Made by a program: the position numbers and the translations under genes
The notes under the pieces: model-generated
What the model saw: the letters and a program-made list of their open reading frames with translations, nothing else
What the model was told of the DNA's origin: nothing
Database searches by the model: none
In this document: piece by piece, positions 8,782 to 18,000 of the stretch
Layout of the letters: the number at the start of each line of letters is the position of its first letter
How positions within the stretch are numbered: position 1 is the stretch's first letter
NCBI GenBank assembly: GCA_963662605.1
Contig: OY759785.1
Location: 2,790,001-2,854,000, forward strand
DNA from: G963662605 sp963662605
GTDB lineage: Bacteria; Bacteroidota; Ignavibacteria; Ignavibacteriales; Ignavibacteriaceae
Direction of reading: 5' to 3'
Length of the DNA stretch: 64,000 bases

Positions 8782-9957
8782 TTAGCTCTCCTTAATGAAA
8801 GTGAGACATACAACGTTATTTCCGAAACCGCCGAAGTTACAGGTAAATCCGATTTTTGCATCTTTTACCTGACGCTTGCCGGCTTTGCCGCGCAGCTGTA
8901 GCACGATTTCGTGAGCCTGGCCTACGCCGGTTGCTCCAACCGGATGACCTTTCGCCTTCAATCCGCCCGATGGGTTAATCGGGAGTTTTCCGCCGATCTT
9001 GGTCCATCCTTTTTCGAGTGCGAGATGGCCTTCGCCTTTTTTGAAGAAACCAACTTCTTCGCTCTCAGCGATTTCAAGAATAGTGAATGCATCGTGCAAT
9101 TCTGCTACATCTACATCGGAAGGTTTAACACCAGCCATTGCAAAGCTCTTCTTAGATGCTTCGCGTACTGCAAGCAAATCAGTCGGGTCCTTGCGTTCGT
9201 GTACGCAGTGTGTATCGGTAGCCTGACCGACACCGGCGAGACGAACCATAGGTTTCTTTAATTTTTTCATAACTTCTTCCGAAACCAAAATAACGGCTGC
9301 GCCGCCATCGGATACCGGGCATACATCGTAGAATCTCAAAGGATCCGCTACATATGGATTGTTTGTCGAAGCTTCAGGAGAATCCAGAATACCTTCGACA
9401 GTAATATCTTCATGCAGATGTGCAAAGAAGTTATCCATTGCATTACTGTGATTCTTCACGGCAACCATTGCGAGGTGGCGTTGTGTAACACCGTATTTTT
9501 CCATGTAAGCGCGAGCGAACATACCGGCGAGTGAAGGAAGAGTAACGCCGTAAATATATTCAGCCTGCGGATGGGTAAGTGTTGCAACAAAGTCAGTTGC
9601 TTCGAGAGGATTTGCTTCCCGCATTCTTTCAGCACCGATAACCATAACGACATCGTGCATACCGGATGCAATTGCCATATAGCCTTCTTTGATTGCCGAA
9701 GCGCCTGAAGCCGGACCGTTTTCAATAGTCTCAGCACCGGCAGGAGTAAGACTCATGTGGTCAACAACTGCACTGGCAAGACCTGTCTGTCCGTTAATTC
9801 TGCCGCCGCCCATATTGGCAACGTAAAGATGATCAACTTTTTTCAAACCGGCATCGCGTAAAGCATCCATACCGGCATAAGCTGCGATTTCAACCAGCGG
9901 ATATTCCAAGCGGGTAAAGCTGGTGATACCAATTCCTGCTACATATACATTTCTCAT
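8782..9957 (-). CDS. Thiolase-fold protein (SCP-x type) lacking the catalytic cysteine
   Basis: A 391-residue protein of the SCP-x/acetyl-CoA acetyltransferase group. The C-terminal parts of a thiolase active site are present: HDAFT, GHPVGATG with the conserved His, and CNFGGFGNN. The first catalytic cysteine, normally in an N-x-C-A-S-G motif, is replaced: residues 80-85 read NGPASG, with Pro82 at the Cys position (codons GGT CCG). It therefore should not do Claisen-type thiolysis by the usual covalent route. Cys-less paralogues that pair with DUF35 proteins (Ltp2) are aldolases, so a retro-aldol or acyl-CoA lyase role is an inference. It follows the GNAT-like gene by 1 nt. Confidence 0.88.
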   Translation of the reverse strand: MRNVYVAGIGITSFTRLEYPLVEIAAYAGMDALRDAGLKKVDHLYVANMGGGRINGQTGLASAVVDHMSLTPAGAETIENGPASGASAIKEGYMAIASGMHDVVMVIGAERMREANPLEATDFVATLTHPQAEYIYGVTLPSLAGMFARAYMEKYGVTQRHLAMVAVKNHSNAMDNFFAHLHEDITVEGILDSPEASTNNPYVADPLRFYDVCPVSDGGAAVILVSEEVMKKLKKPMVRLAGVGQATDTHCVHERKDPTDLLAVREASKKSFAMAGVKPSDVDVAELHDAFTILEIAESEEVGFFKKGEGHLALEKGWTKIGGKLPINPSGGLKAKGHPVGATGVGQAHEIVLQLRGKAGKRQVKDAKIGFTCNFGGFGNNVVCLTFIKES

Positions 9958-9958
9958 A

Positions 9959-10705
9959 TTATTTACCTCCTAATCTTCTCTTCATTTCGATAAGAGAAGT
10001 TCCGGTTGAATCGAGCATGGAGCGTGTCATTGCCAATAAATCTTCGGGAGCTTTTGGCGGATCCTTTGGCGGCAAGATAGCTGCTTTAGCCTGCTCTAAT
10101 AAATGTTCAGGTACAGGACGTCTTCCTACTACCAGAGTGTTGCGTGCTTTGTCAAACAGTTCTTTTGTTAATGCCCATGAAGGACATCCGCCTAATTCGT
10201 GCGGAATGTGGAAGCGTTTTTCGAGCTTATACTCAATCATCCATCTTCTGAATCCGATACCTGATTCGGCAACGATAAGGACTTCTTTTTGTTTCAGAAT
10301 ATCCATGTGATATTCCATCTTCGTCGCGAATGCGTGAGCACCGACACGAAGACCACGGCGTAATGAGAATGTATGATATGACATACCAACATCCGGATTA
10401 ACGATGCGGCCGTTTACGATAGCGGCTAATTCGCCTTCAATCTGGCAAACAAGCACGTACTCATCCTGTACGCGGTAGGTGTAATATGCTAACAATTCTG
10501 AATACAGGCGTGCAGCTACGATATGATAAAAGTCGCGTTCGCAATGTATCAATGGTTCAACGTGTGGTAAAATATCCGGAATGTCTTCTCTTTCGACCTG
10601 TCTGACGATCATCGTTTGCCCGTTGGCAAGGGTCATCATTTTAGGCGGAAATTTTGGCAGCGGAGTGTCTATCGGACGTAAGATTTTCTCTAAATCTATT
10701 GCCAT
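9959..10705 (-). CDS. GNAT-like conserved protein heading the catabolic cluster
   Basis: First gene of the minus-strand cluster, 248 residues. The segment MIVRQVEREDIPDILPHVEP (residues about 32-51) looks like the first strand and helix of a GNAT acyltransferase domain, and EYVLVCQIEGELAAIVNGRI (about 102-121) like its central strands. I do not recognise a specific family, and the CoA-binding loop typical of GNATs is not obvious. The C-terminal 60 residues are Pro/Lys-rich and probably flexible. GAGG precedes the ATG at about 6 nt. It is 1 nt upstream of the thiolase-like gene, so it is likely to act in the same complex or pathway. Confidence 0.6.
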   Translation of the reverse strand: MAIDLEKILRPIDTPLPKFPPKMMTLANGQTMIVRQVEREDIPDILPHVEPLIHCERDFYHIVAARLYSELLAYYTYRVQDEYVLVCQIEGELAAIVNGRIVNPDVGMSYHTFSLRRGLRVGAHAFATKMEYHMDILKQKEVLIVAESGIGFRRWMIEYKLEKRFHIPHELGGCPSWALTKELFDKARNTLVVGRRPVPEHLLEQAKAAILPPKDPPKAPEDLLAMTRSMLDSTGTSLIEMKRRLGGK

Positions 10706-11029
10706 ATAAGCCTCAAATAAGTTGTGGAAAAAATGTAATGAGAACTATTTTATTATCAATTAATTATCGAGCTCAAATCATGCCAATTTAAACGGAGAAA
10801 ATAACCAATTTTTTTAATATCAGTCAAAGAATTTTTAATTTTTTTGATTTTTTTTCGAAATGCAAGAGGTCGTTTTTCGGATATTTTTACTTTTTTTGCA
10901 GATTTTTGGGTTTTTGGCCTTTTGGGGAGGTGATTTCTTCATTGAACTACCTCTATTAATTTCACGATTTTACAAATTCCGAAAAAGAGGAAAATTGTCG
11001 CCAAGTATTACCCTCGGCAAATAATTCTA
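10706..11029. other. Intergenic region between divergent transcripts, T-rich
   Basis: No convincing ORF. The middle (about 10800-10920) is a run of T-tracts on the plus strand. A weak minus-strand promoter candidate for the catabolic cluster (TTGAGC, 18-nt spacer, TAAAAT) reads from about 10778 down to 10748. Nothing else is recognised. Confidence 0.4.
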
Positions 11030-11058
11030 TTGACAAGAATGAGCTAAATACCTATATT
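11030..11058 (+). promoter_or_regulatory. Sigma70-like promoter for the sorted esterase gene
   Basis: TTGACA at 11030-11035, a 17-nt spacer, and TATATT at 11053-11058. The match to consensus is close to perfect, and the start codon lies 65 nt downstream. Confidence 0.75.
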
Positions 11059-11123
11059 ATGTATGTTGTCATACAACTTTTATAGTTTACTGCAATTACA
11101 TCATCATTATTAAGGACTACCAT

Positions 11124-13484
11124 ATGTCGCGGCTGCCCAAAAGTATTATTATCATATCTCTTTTAGTTCTACTGTTCCAGATAACCGGTTATTCTCAAAT
11201 CACTTCACTTGCTACGGGCAACTGGAGTGCCTCAACTACATGGGTCGGTGGAATTGTCCCCTCTTCTGCCGATAACGTTGTTATCGCAGCTGGACACATA
11301 GTGACTTTGGATACTGTTGCAGCCCAATGCAAGGATTTAACCGTTAGCGCCAGCAGTGCTACTCTTCGATTTGCAATAAACGGTACATCGTCAAGCCTTA
11401 CTGTTTACGGTAATGTACTGATCAACTCCGGCGGCAAAATGCGTGTCGAGAATAGAAATCCTGTAGGTGCAGCGAACAGCTATGTTGAACACACACTTAC
11501 TTTATACGGCAACTTGACAAACAAAGGCACACTTGATTTACGCGGCGGCAGCACTTCAGGCGGTACGAGCAATGGAGTACTGACAACATTCACCGGTGCA
11601 TCAAACTCTACTATATCACTTATCAGTACAAACTACCAAGGCTCAGTTGAAGAGTTTAACGGCATTACTATCAATAAATCCAATGGCGCAAAAGTAATTC
11701 TTGCATCCGGAAATCTCTTTATGTCGAGCAGCACAAGTGTCGGCCCTTGTATACTGACGCTGACCAACGGTGTTGTAGAAACCGGAAATAACACATGGGT
11801 CTACCTTGCCACCAACGGAGCCGGAATTGTCGGAGCCTCGCAGAGCAGCTATATAAAAGGTACACTCGGACGCGGCATGAACAGCAGCGGCACCACAGAA
11901 AAGATTTTTTATATTGGAGATTCTCTGAAAATGAGGCCCATCACCGTCCGCACAACAACAGGCGGCATATCAAGCGGCCACTATGTATTTGCTAAACTCA
12001 TAACCGGCAGCGCTAATAACGGTTCAAGTGTTCTTTCCAACGGCATAGACAGCGTATCATCAGTGCGTTATTATCAGTTGGGTTATTCAAAGGGTGGTGT
12101 TACCACTGCTTCGGACAGCATGACATTTTCACAATTTACACCGACCTACAATAATGACGATAACCTTCTCGAAGGCGCTAACGGACTGACAGTTGCTTAT
12201 TCAACAGACGGAAAAACAAATTGGGTTGGCGCGGGCCCGACGAATCACGTTACTGATCTTTCTAATCCGCCGACCGAAATTCAATGTACTGCCATCAGTC
12301 CCGTACTCGTGCTCAAGGATGCCGGATCTCTTTTCGTCGCTTTAGCACATCTAACCGACGGCAACACCGGACTTACTCCCGACAGCGCGAATGCGAAGTA
12401 TGGAACGTTCACCCTCAATCAATATGATTTTTGGAAAGCAAAATCCGCAACGCCAACACCGTTGGTAATTTGGATTCATGGCGGCGGCTTAACACAAGGA
12501 AGCAAGGTTGATGTCTCCTCTTCATTGGTTGAGTCTCTATTAGCTAAAGGAATCTCTATTGCTTCAATTAATTACAGACTTACACCTGAAGTGGTAATAC
12601 CCCAGCATTACATGGATTGTGCACGTGCTATTCAGTATTTCAGATACCATGCTGCGGAACTAAATATTGATCCCATGAAAATCGCAGCAGGCGGAAGTTC
12701 AGCAGGCGCTTTGACTTCATTCTGGCTTGCCTTTCATGATGATCTGGCTGATGCGACAAATGCAGATCCAGTATTAAGAATGTCTACCCGTTTAGCCGGC
12801 GTAGCATGCTGGAGCGGTCAGACATCAATTGATAAACGTGACTGTCTTGCATGGATCGGTCCTAAGGTACTTGAGTTCAGCTACTTCACCGGTGCCGTAT
12901 TCGGTATTCCTACGGACTCAATGGATACGCCTTCCGCTTATGCAATGTTTGAAATGGCTTCACCGTATCACTGGGTCACAAAAGACGATCCCGCGGTATG
13001 GATGTACTATACATATGTTGATACTCCGGCTACTTCAAGTGAAGCAATCCACCATGTTAATTTCGGTTATCACCTGAAAGCAAAAATGGATTCTCTCGGG
13101 TTGGAAAGCAGCATTTTAACGCCTGCATATACCGGCAGCGTTACCACATCGGCAATAAATTTTTATGTCAATCGCTTTAATGCGATAACCGATGCAAAAG
13201 AATCCGGCAGCGCGGTTAAAAAAGAATTTCGTTTAGAACAGAACTACCCTAACCCGTATAACCCGTCAACATTAATCAATTTCCGGGTTGCACAAACGGA
13301 ACATGTCGTATTGAAAGTCTATGATGCCTTAGGCAGAGAGATTAAAACTCTGGTAAATGAAGTTAAACCACAGGGCGAGTATCACCTCACTTTCAACGCC
13401 TCCGGTTTGCCGAGTGGAATTTACTTTTATAGCCTGAGAGCAGGCGGCTATTCCGAAACTAAAAAAATGATTCTGATTAAATAA
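11124..13484 (+). CDS. Secreted alpha/beta-hydrolase (esterase-like) with type A T9SS sorting domain
   Basis: A 786-residue exported protein. It has a signal peptide (residues 1-25, hydrophobic IIIISLLVLLFQITGYSQ). A surface-protein N-domain begins with GNWSASTTWVGGIVPSSADN, a stretch typical of FCB-group cell-surface proteins. A catalytic alpha/beta hydrolase domain occupies roughly residues 430-690: HGGG oxyanion hole near 452, GGSSAG nucleophile elbow near 523, and candidate acid and base near DDPAVW and the HHVNFGYH stretch. The last 80 residues form a type A C-terminal sorting domain (QNYPNPYNPST, then SGIYFYSL). It should be exported by Sec, then released or anchored on the surface by the type IX system. 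A carbohydrate acetyl-ester or similar substrate is likely but not readable from sequence. Confidence 0.88.
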   Translation: MSRLPKSIIIISLLVLLFQITGYSQITSLATGNWSASTTWVGGIVPSSADNVVIAAGHIVTLDTVAAQCKDLTVSASSATLRFAINGTSSSLTVYGNVLINSGGKMRVENRNPVGAANSYVEHTLTLYGNLTNKGTLDLRGGSTSGGTSNGVLTTFTGASNSTISLISTNYQGSVEEFNGITINKSNGAKVILASGNLFMSSSTSVGPCILTLTNGVVETGNNTWVYLATNGAGIVGASQSSYIKGTLGRGMNSSGTTEKIFYIGDSLKMRPITVRTTTGGISSGHYVFAKLITGSANNGSSVLSNGIDSVSSVRYYQLGYSKGGVTTASDSMTFSQFTPTYNNDDNLLEGANGLTVAYSTDGKTNWVGAGPTNHVTDLSNPPTEIQCTAISPVLVLKDAGSLFVALAHLTDGNTGLTPDSANAKYGTFTLNQYDFWKAKSATPTPLVIWIHGGGLTQGSKVDVSSSLVESLLAKGISIASINYRLTPEVVIPQHYMDCARAIQYFRYHAAELNIDPMKIAAGGSSAGALTSFWLAFHDDLADATNADPVLRMSTRLAGVACWSGQTSIDKRDCLAWIGPKVLEFSYFTGAVFGIPTDSMDTPSAYAMFEMASPYHWVTKDDPAVWMYYTYVDTPATSSEAIHHVNFGYHLKAKMDSLGLESSILTPAYTGSVTTSAINFYVNRFNAITDAKESGSAVKKEFRLEQNYPNPYNPSTLINFRVAQTEHVVLKVYDALGREIKTLVNEVKPQGEYHLTFNASGLPSGIYFYSLRAGGYSETKKMILIK

Positions 13485-13505
13485 AATTCCTATCGTGTGG
13501 TTCCT

Positions 13506-13540
13506 ATGCCGTCCCGGCTTCGGTCAGGACGGCATTTTTT
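13506..13540 (+). terminator. Terminator after the sorted esterase gene
   Basis: Perfect 9-bp stem ATGCCGTCC (13506-13514) with GGACGGCAT (13527-13535), a 12-nt loop and a run of six T. Confidence 0.85.
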
Positions 13541-13560
13541 ATGCTTGCGGGAAATAAAAA

Positions 13561-13584
13561 AGCCGCACGATGACTCATGCGGCT
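13561..13584 (-). terminator. Terminator after gltD
   Basis: On the minus strand AGCCGCA and TGCGGCT form a 7-bp stem followed by TTTTTTATTTC. It lies 25 nt past the gltD stop and back-to-back with the esterase terminator. Confidence 0.85.
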
Positions 13585-13609
13585 CATAAGCAATTGGATA
13601 TGTGTTCGT

Positions 13610-15070
13610 TTAGTGCATAGTGTATGCGCGTGAGACGTTCTTCATAAGATCCTTATGAACAGTCGCAGCACATTTTCTGCCTTCGCTGATAGCCCATACA
13701 ACCAATGACTGCCCTCTGCGAACATCACCGGCGGCGTATACTTTTTCAAGTGTCGTTCTGTATTCAGGTTCCCCATTCACCTGATTTGTCTTGACATTGC
13801 CTCTCCTGTCAAGTTCCATTCCCAGATTCTCAAGCTCCCTAATTAGTTTACTCTTGGTAGGATGAACAAATCCCATTGCAAGAAGAACAAGATCGGCTTC
13901 AATTACGAATTCGCTGCCCGGGCGATCCTGCAGCGAGCCGTTAACAAAATCAACTTCGCAGCAATTCATTGCGGTCAACTCGCCTTTATCATTACCTGCA
14001 AACGACTTGGTATTAATACTCCATCGTCTTTCGACACCCTCTTCGTGGCTCGAACCGTTTCTCAGCATGTTCGGCCAATAAGGCCAGGGTGTAGAAGGTG
14101 AACGCTGTTCAGGTGGTTTCGGGAATAATTCAATTTGCGTAACTGAAGCAGCTCCTTGCCGGATAGCTGTACCTACGCAGTCGGCTCCGGTATCACCGCC
14201 GCCGATAACAATAACTTTAAGTCCGCGTGCGTTAATGCTGAGTTCTCTTTGTGCACCGCCGTTTACTCTGTTTTGATCAACAAGATAATCCATCGCAAAG
14301 TATACGCCTTTCAGCTCACGTCCCGGTATCGGCAAATCCCGCGGGGTTTCGGAGCCGCATGCAAGTATCATTGCATCGTAACGCTCAAGCATTTCCGATG
14401 TTTCCATATTTACACCGGCGTTGAAACTTGTCACGAATTTTACGCCTTCTTTCGTCATTTGGCGTACTCTTCGATCAATGTGTACTTTTTCCAATTTAAA
14501 ATCAGGGATACCGTAACGGAGAAGTCCGCCGGGTTTTTCATTCTTTTCATAAACAGTAACCGAATGGCCTACTCGCGCGAGCTGCTGGGCAGCGGCAAGA
14601 CCGGAAGGCCCGGAACCGACGACAGCAATATTCTTGCCGGTACGTTTCGTCGGCGGGCGGGCAATTATCCATCCTTCAAAAATTGCTTTATCGGCAATTG
14701 TTCTTTCGATTGATTTAATCGCAACCGGATCAGTATTTATTCCGCAGGTACAAGCGTATTCGCACGGAGCCGGACAAAGGCGCCCTGTGAATTCAGGGAA
14801 ATTATTTGTACCGTGCAGATTGTCCAATGCTTCCTGCCATCTGCCGTTGTAAATGTAATCATTCCACTCAGGAATATTATTGTGCAGCGGGCATCCGGTA
14901 TCGCCATGACAAAACGGAATACCGCAATCCATGCAGCGTGCGCCTTGAATTTTTACGGCATCGCCTGCGAAGGGATGTTCGAATTCCTTTTGATGTTTGA
15001 TTCTACTCTCGACACTGTCTTTTGCCGGAGTTTCGCGTTTGTATTCTTTAAATCCTGTTACTTTACCCAT
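13610..15070 (-). CDS. gltD: Glutamate synthase, NADPH-type small (beta) subunit
   Basis: Transfers electrons from NAD(P)H through FAD and 4Fe-4S clusters to the large subunit, which makes two glutamates from glutamine and 2-oxoglutarate. The N-terminal cysteine-rich region (CMDCGIPFCHGDTGCPLHN, residues about 41-59, and CPAPCEYACTCG near 97) carries the cluster ligands. The FAD-binding GSGPSGLAAAQ is near residue 152 and the NAD(P)-binding GGGDTGADC near 290. At 486 residues the length is normal. It lies 18 nt downstream of gltB in the same transcript and is followed by a terminator. Confidence 0.97.
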   Translation of the reverse strand: MGKVTGFKEYKRETPAKDSVESRIKHQKEFEHPFAGDAVKIQGARCMDCGIPFCHGDTGCPLHNNIPEWNDYIYNGRWQEALDNLHGTNNFPEFTGRLCPAPCEYACTCGINTDPVAIKSIERTIADKAIFEGWIIARPPTKRTGKNIAVVGSGPSGLAAAQQLARVGHSVTVYEKNEKPGGLLRYGIPDFKLEKVHIDRRVRQMTKEGVKFVTSFNAGVNMETSEMLERYDAMILACGSETPRDLPIPGRELKGVYFAMDYLVDQNRVNGGAQRELSINARGLKVIVIGGGDTGADCVGTAIRQGAASVTQIELFPKPPEQRSPSTPWPYWPNMLRNGSSHEEGVERRWSINTKSFAGNDKGELTAMNCCEVDFVNGSLQDRPGSEFVIEADLVLLAMGFVHPTKSKLIRELENLGMELDRRGNVKTNQVNGEPEYRTTLEKVYAAGDVRRGQSLVVWAISEGRKCAATVHKDLMKNVSRAYTMH

Positions 15071-15088
15071 ATCGCTATCTACTCTATC

Positions 15089-18000
15089 TTATGCAATTTT
15101 TTCTTGTTGTTCCAGCCGCATTCTTTCGAGGGCAGCTTTGAACTCAAACGGCAGCACTTTTACAAACCGGGCTGATTCGGTTTCCCAATTTTTAATTATA
15201 TGTGCAGCAGGTTTGGACTTCGTGTATTCATGATGCAGTTTAATCAGTTCAAGAATCTTGTCAAGGTCTTCCTGTTCCGTTACTTCTGCAATCTCAACCA
15301 TTCCTTTGTTTATCTTTTTATCGAATGTCAAATCAACATCATACACATACGCGATACCGCCGGACATACCAGCGCCAAAATTACGTCCGGTATTTCCGAG
15401 AACAACCACGGTTCCGCCCGTCATATATTCGCAGCAATGATCGCCGACACCCTCGACAACAGCCACAGCTCCGCTGTTTCGTACACCGAATCTCTCACCA
15501 ACTACGCCGTTCACATAAGCTTGTCCGGATGTTGCTCCGTACAAACAGGTATTTCCGGCTATAATATTTTCATTGCTGGCATACGTTGCTTTTTCAGGTA
15601 CTTTAATGATCAACTTACCGCCCGATAAACCTTTACCGACATAGTCGTTTGCCTGTCCCGTTAAATCAAGAGTTATACCGGAAGCAAGAAATGCACCGAA
15701 GCTTTGTCCGGCAATGCCGTTCATCTTTATTGTAATCGTATCATCCGGCAGTCCTTCATCACCATACGCTCGAGCGACTTCTCCGGAAAGGAGTGTTCCC
15801 AAACTACGATAGGTATTCTTCACCGGTTCTTCAATAACAACTTTTTTCTTCTTCTTTAATGCAGGCTGTGCCAGTTCGATGAACTTGTAGTCAATCTGTG
15901 ATTCCAATTCATGATTCTGTTCCTGCGTTCTATATAGTTCGGTTTTGTAGACCGGCTCAGCTTTGAACAATATTTTGCTCAAATCAATACCGCGGGCCTT
16001 AAGATGTTTATAATCTCTCTTCTCAACCAATTTATCTACGTTGCCGATCATTTCAGTGAAATTTCTGAATCCAAGTTTCGCCATAAGTTCACGGACTTCT
16101 TCGGCAATAAAGAACATGAAGTTAATCAGATATTCAGGCTTACCGGCAAACTTTGCACGAAGCTCCGGATCCTGAGTAGCTACACCGACCGGGCAAGTAT
16201 TGAGATGGCATTTTCTCATCATGATACAGCCCTGAGTAACAAGCGGCGCTGTTGCGAATCCGAATTCCTCTGCTCCGAGCAACGCACCTATGACAACATC
16301 GCGTCCGGTTTTCATCTGGCCGTCAACAGCAAGATATACACGGTCGCGAAGGCCGTTCAATACCAATGTCTGCTGTGTTTCGCTCAATCCCAGTTCCCAT
16401 GGGGAGCCGGCATACTGGATAGAAGAAATCGGGCTTGCGCCTGTTCCGCCATCGTGGCCGCTGATAAGAATATGATCGGCGTGAGCTTTTGCAACACCTG
16501 CCGCGATAGTACCAACGCCAGTTTCGGAAACAAGCTTCACGCTGATTCTTGCTTTTGGATTGATATTCTTCAAATCATAGATGAGTTGTTTCAAATCCTC
16601 GATTGAATAAATATCATGATGCGGAGGCGGACTGATCAGTGTAACACCCGGCAACGAGTGACGAGTCTTTCCTATAATTCTATCAACTTTAAATCCCGGA
16701 AGCTGCCCGCCCTCTCCCGGTTTAGCACCCTGTGCCATTTTTATTTGAAGTTCATCCGCGTTGACTAAGTAATTTGCCGTAACGCCGAATCTTCCTGATG
16801 CAACTTGTTTAATCGCGGAACGAAGATTTTCTTTCTCCGGTAGAACTACAAATCTGCTCGGATCTTCTCCACCCTCACCGGTATTGGATTTTGCGCCGAT
16901 TTTATTCATCCCGGCTGCGAGTGAGGTGTGTGCTTCCCATGAAATCGAACCGAAACTCATAGCACCCGTTGAGAACCGTTTCACGATTTCAGCAGCAGGT
17001 TCAACTTCCTCAATCGGAACCGCGGTATCTGCATACTCAAAATCGAGAAGCGACCGTAATGTAACACGGTGGCGTTCTTGATGATCAATGAGGTTAGTAT
17101 ATTCTTTAAAAGTTTTGAAATCATTATTCTTTGTAGCTATCTGTAATTTCGAGATAGTTAAAGGATTCCACAAGTGATGCTCTCCATCTACACGATAACG
17201 GTAAATACCTCCCTCAAGAAGTGCATTCGGATCGCGCATATCGTCGAAAGCATGATAATGACGGCGTAGAGCTTCCTCTTCAATCATTTCGATTGACATA
17301 CCTTCAATCTTGCTTGCAGTACCGGTGAAGTATGTATCAACAACTTCCTTATCAAGACCGACTACTTCAAAAATCTGAGCGCCGCGATATGATGACAGGG
17401 TGCTGATGCCATTCTTGCTGAATACTTTCAGTAAACCCTTGTTTACGGCTTTGACAAAATTCTTTCTCGCTTCCTGATAGCTCGAAACTCCGGTTAAATA
17501 TCCTTCCTTAAATAAGGTTGACAAAGTTTCGAATACCAGATATGGATTAACCGCAGTAACTCCGTATCCGTACAGTAATGCAAAATGTGCAACTTCACGC
17601 GGCTCTCCGCTTTCAAGAATAATAGAAGTGCGGGTTCTCAATCCTTCAGCCAGCAATGCCTGATGCACTGCGGACAAGGCAAGAAGACTCGGGATGGGTG
17701 CGTATTTTTGGCTGACCCCTCTATCCGAGAGAATTAATAATGTACTTCCTCTTGTTACCGAGGTCACCGCTTCCTGGCAGATGCGCTCAAGCTGAGTTCG
17801 CATATCGCGTTTTTTATCAGCCTTAAATAATATTGATATTGTATGAGCCTTGAAAAAGCCCTGAGATATACTTCGTATCTTCTCAATTTCCGTATTCGAT
17901 ATAACGGGATTATTAATTTCAAGACAGTGCGCGTGCTGCGGAGTTTCATCCAACAAGTTTTGTTCAGGCCCGACATACGTCTTCATATCCATCACCAGCT

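Noticed and set aside
8781..8861. Longer DUF35 reading frame extending into the thiolase-like gene
   Set aside because: GGAGAG directly precedes the ATG at 8780 and the zinc ribbon begins there.
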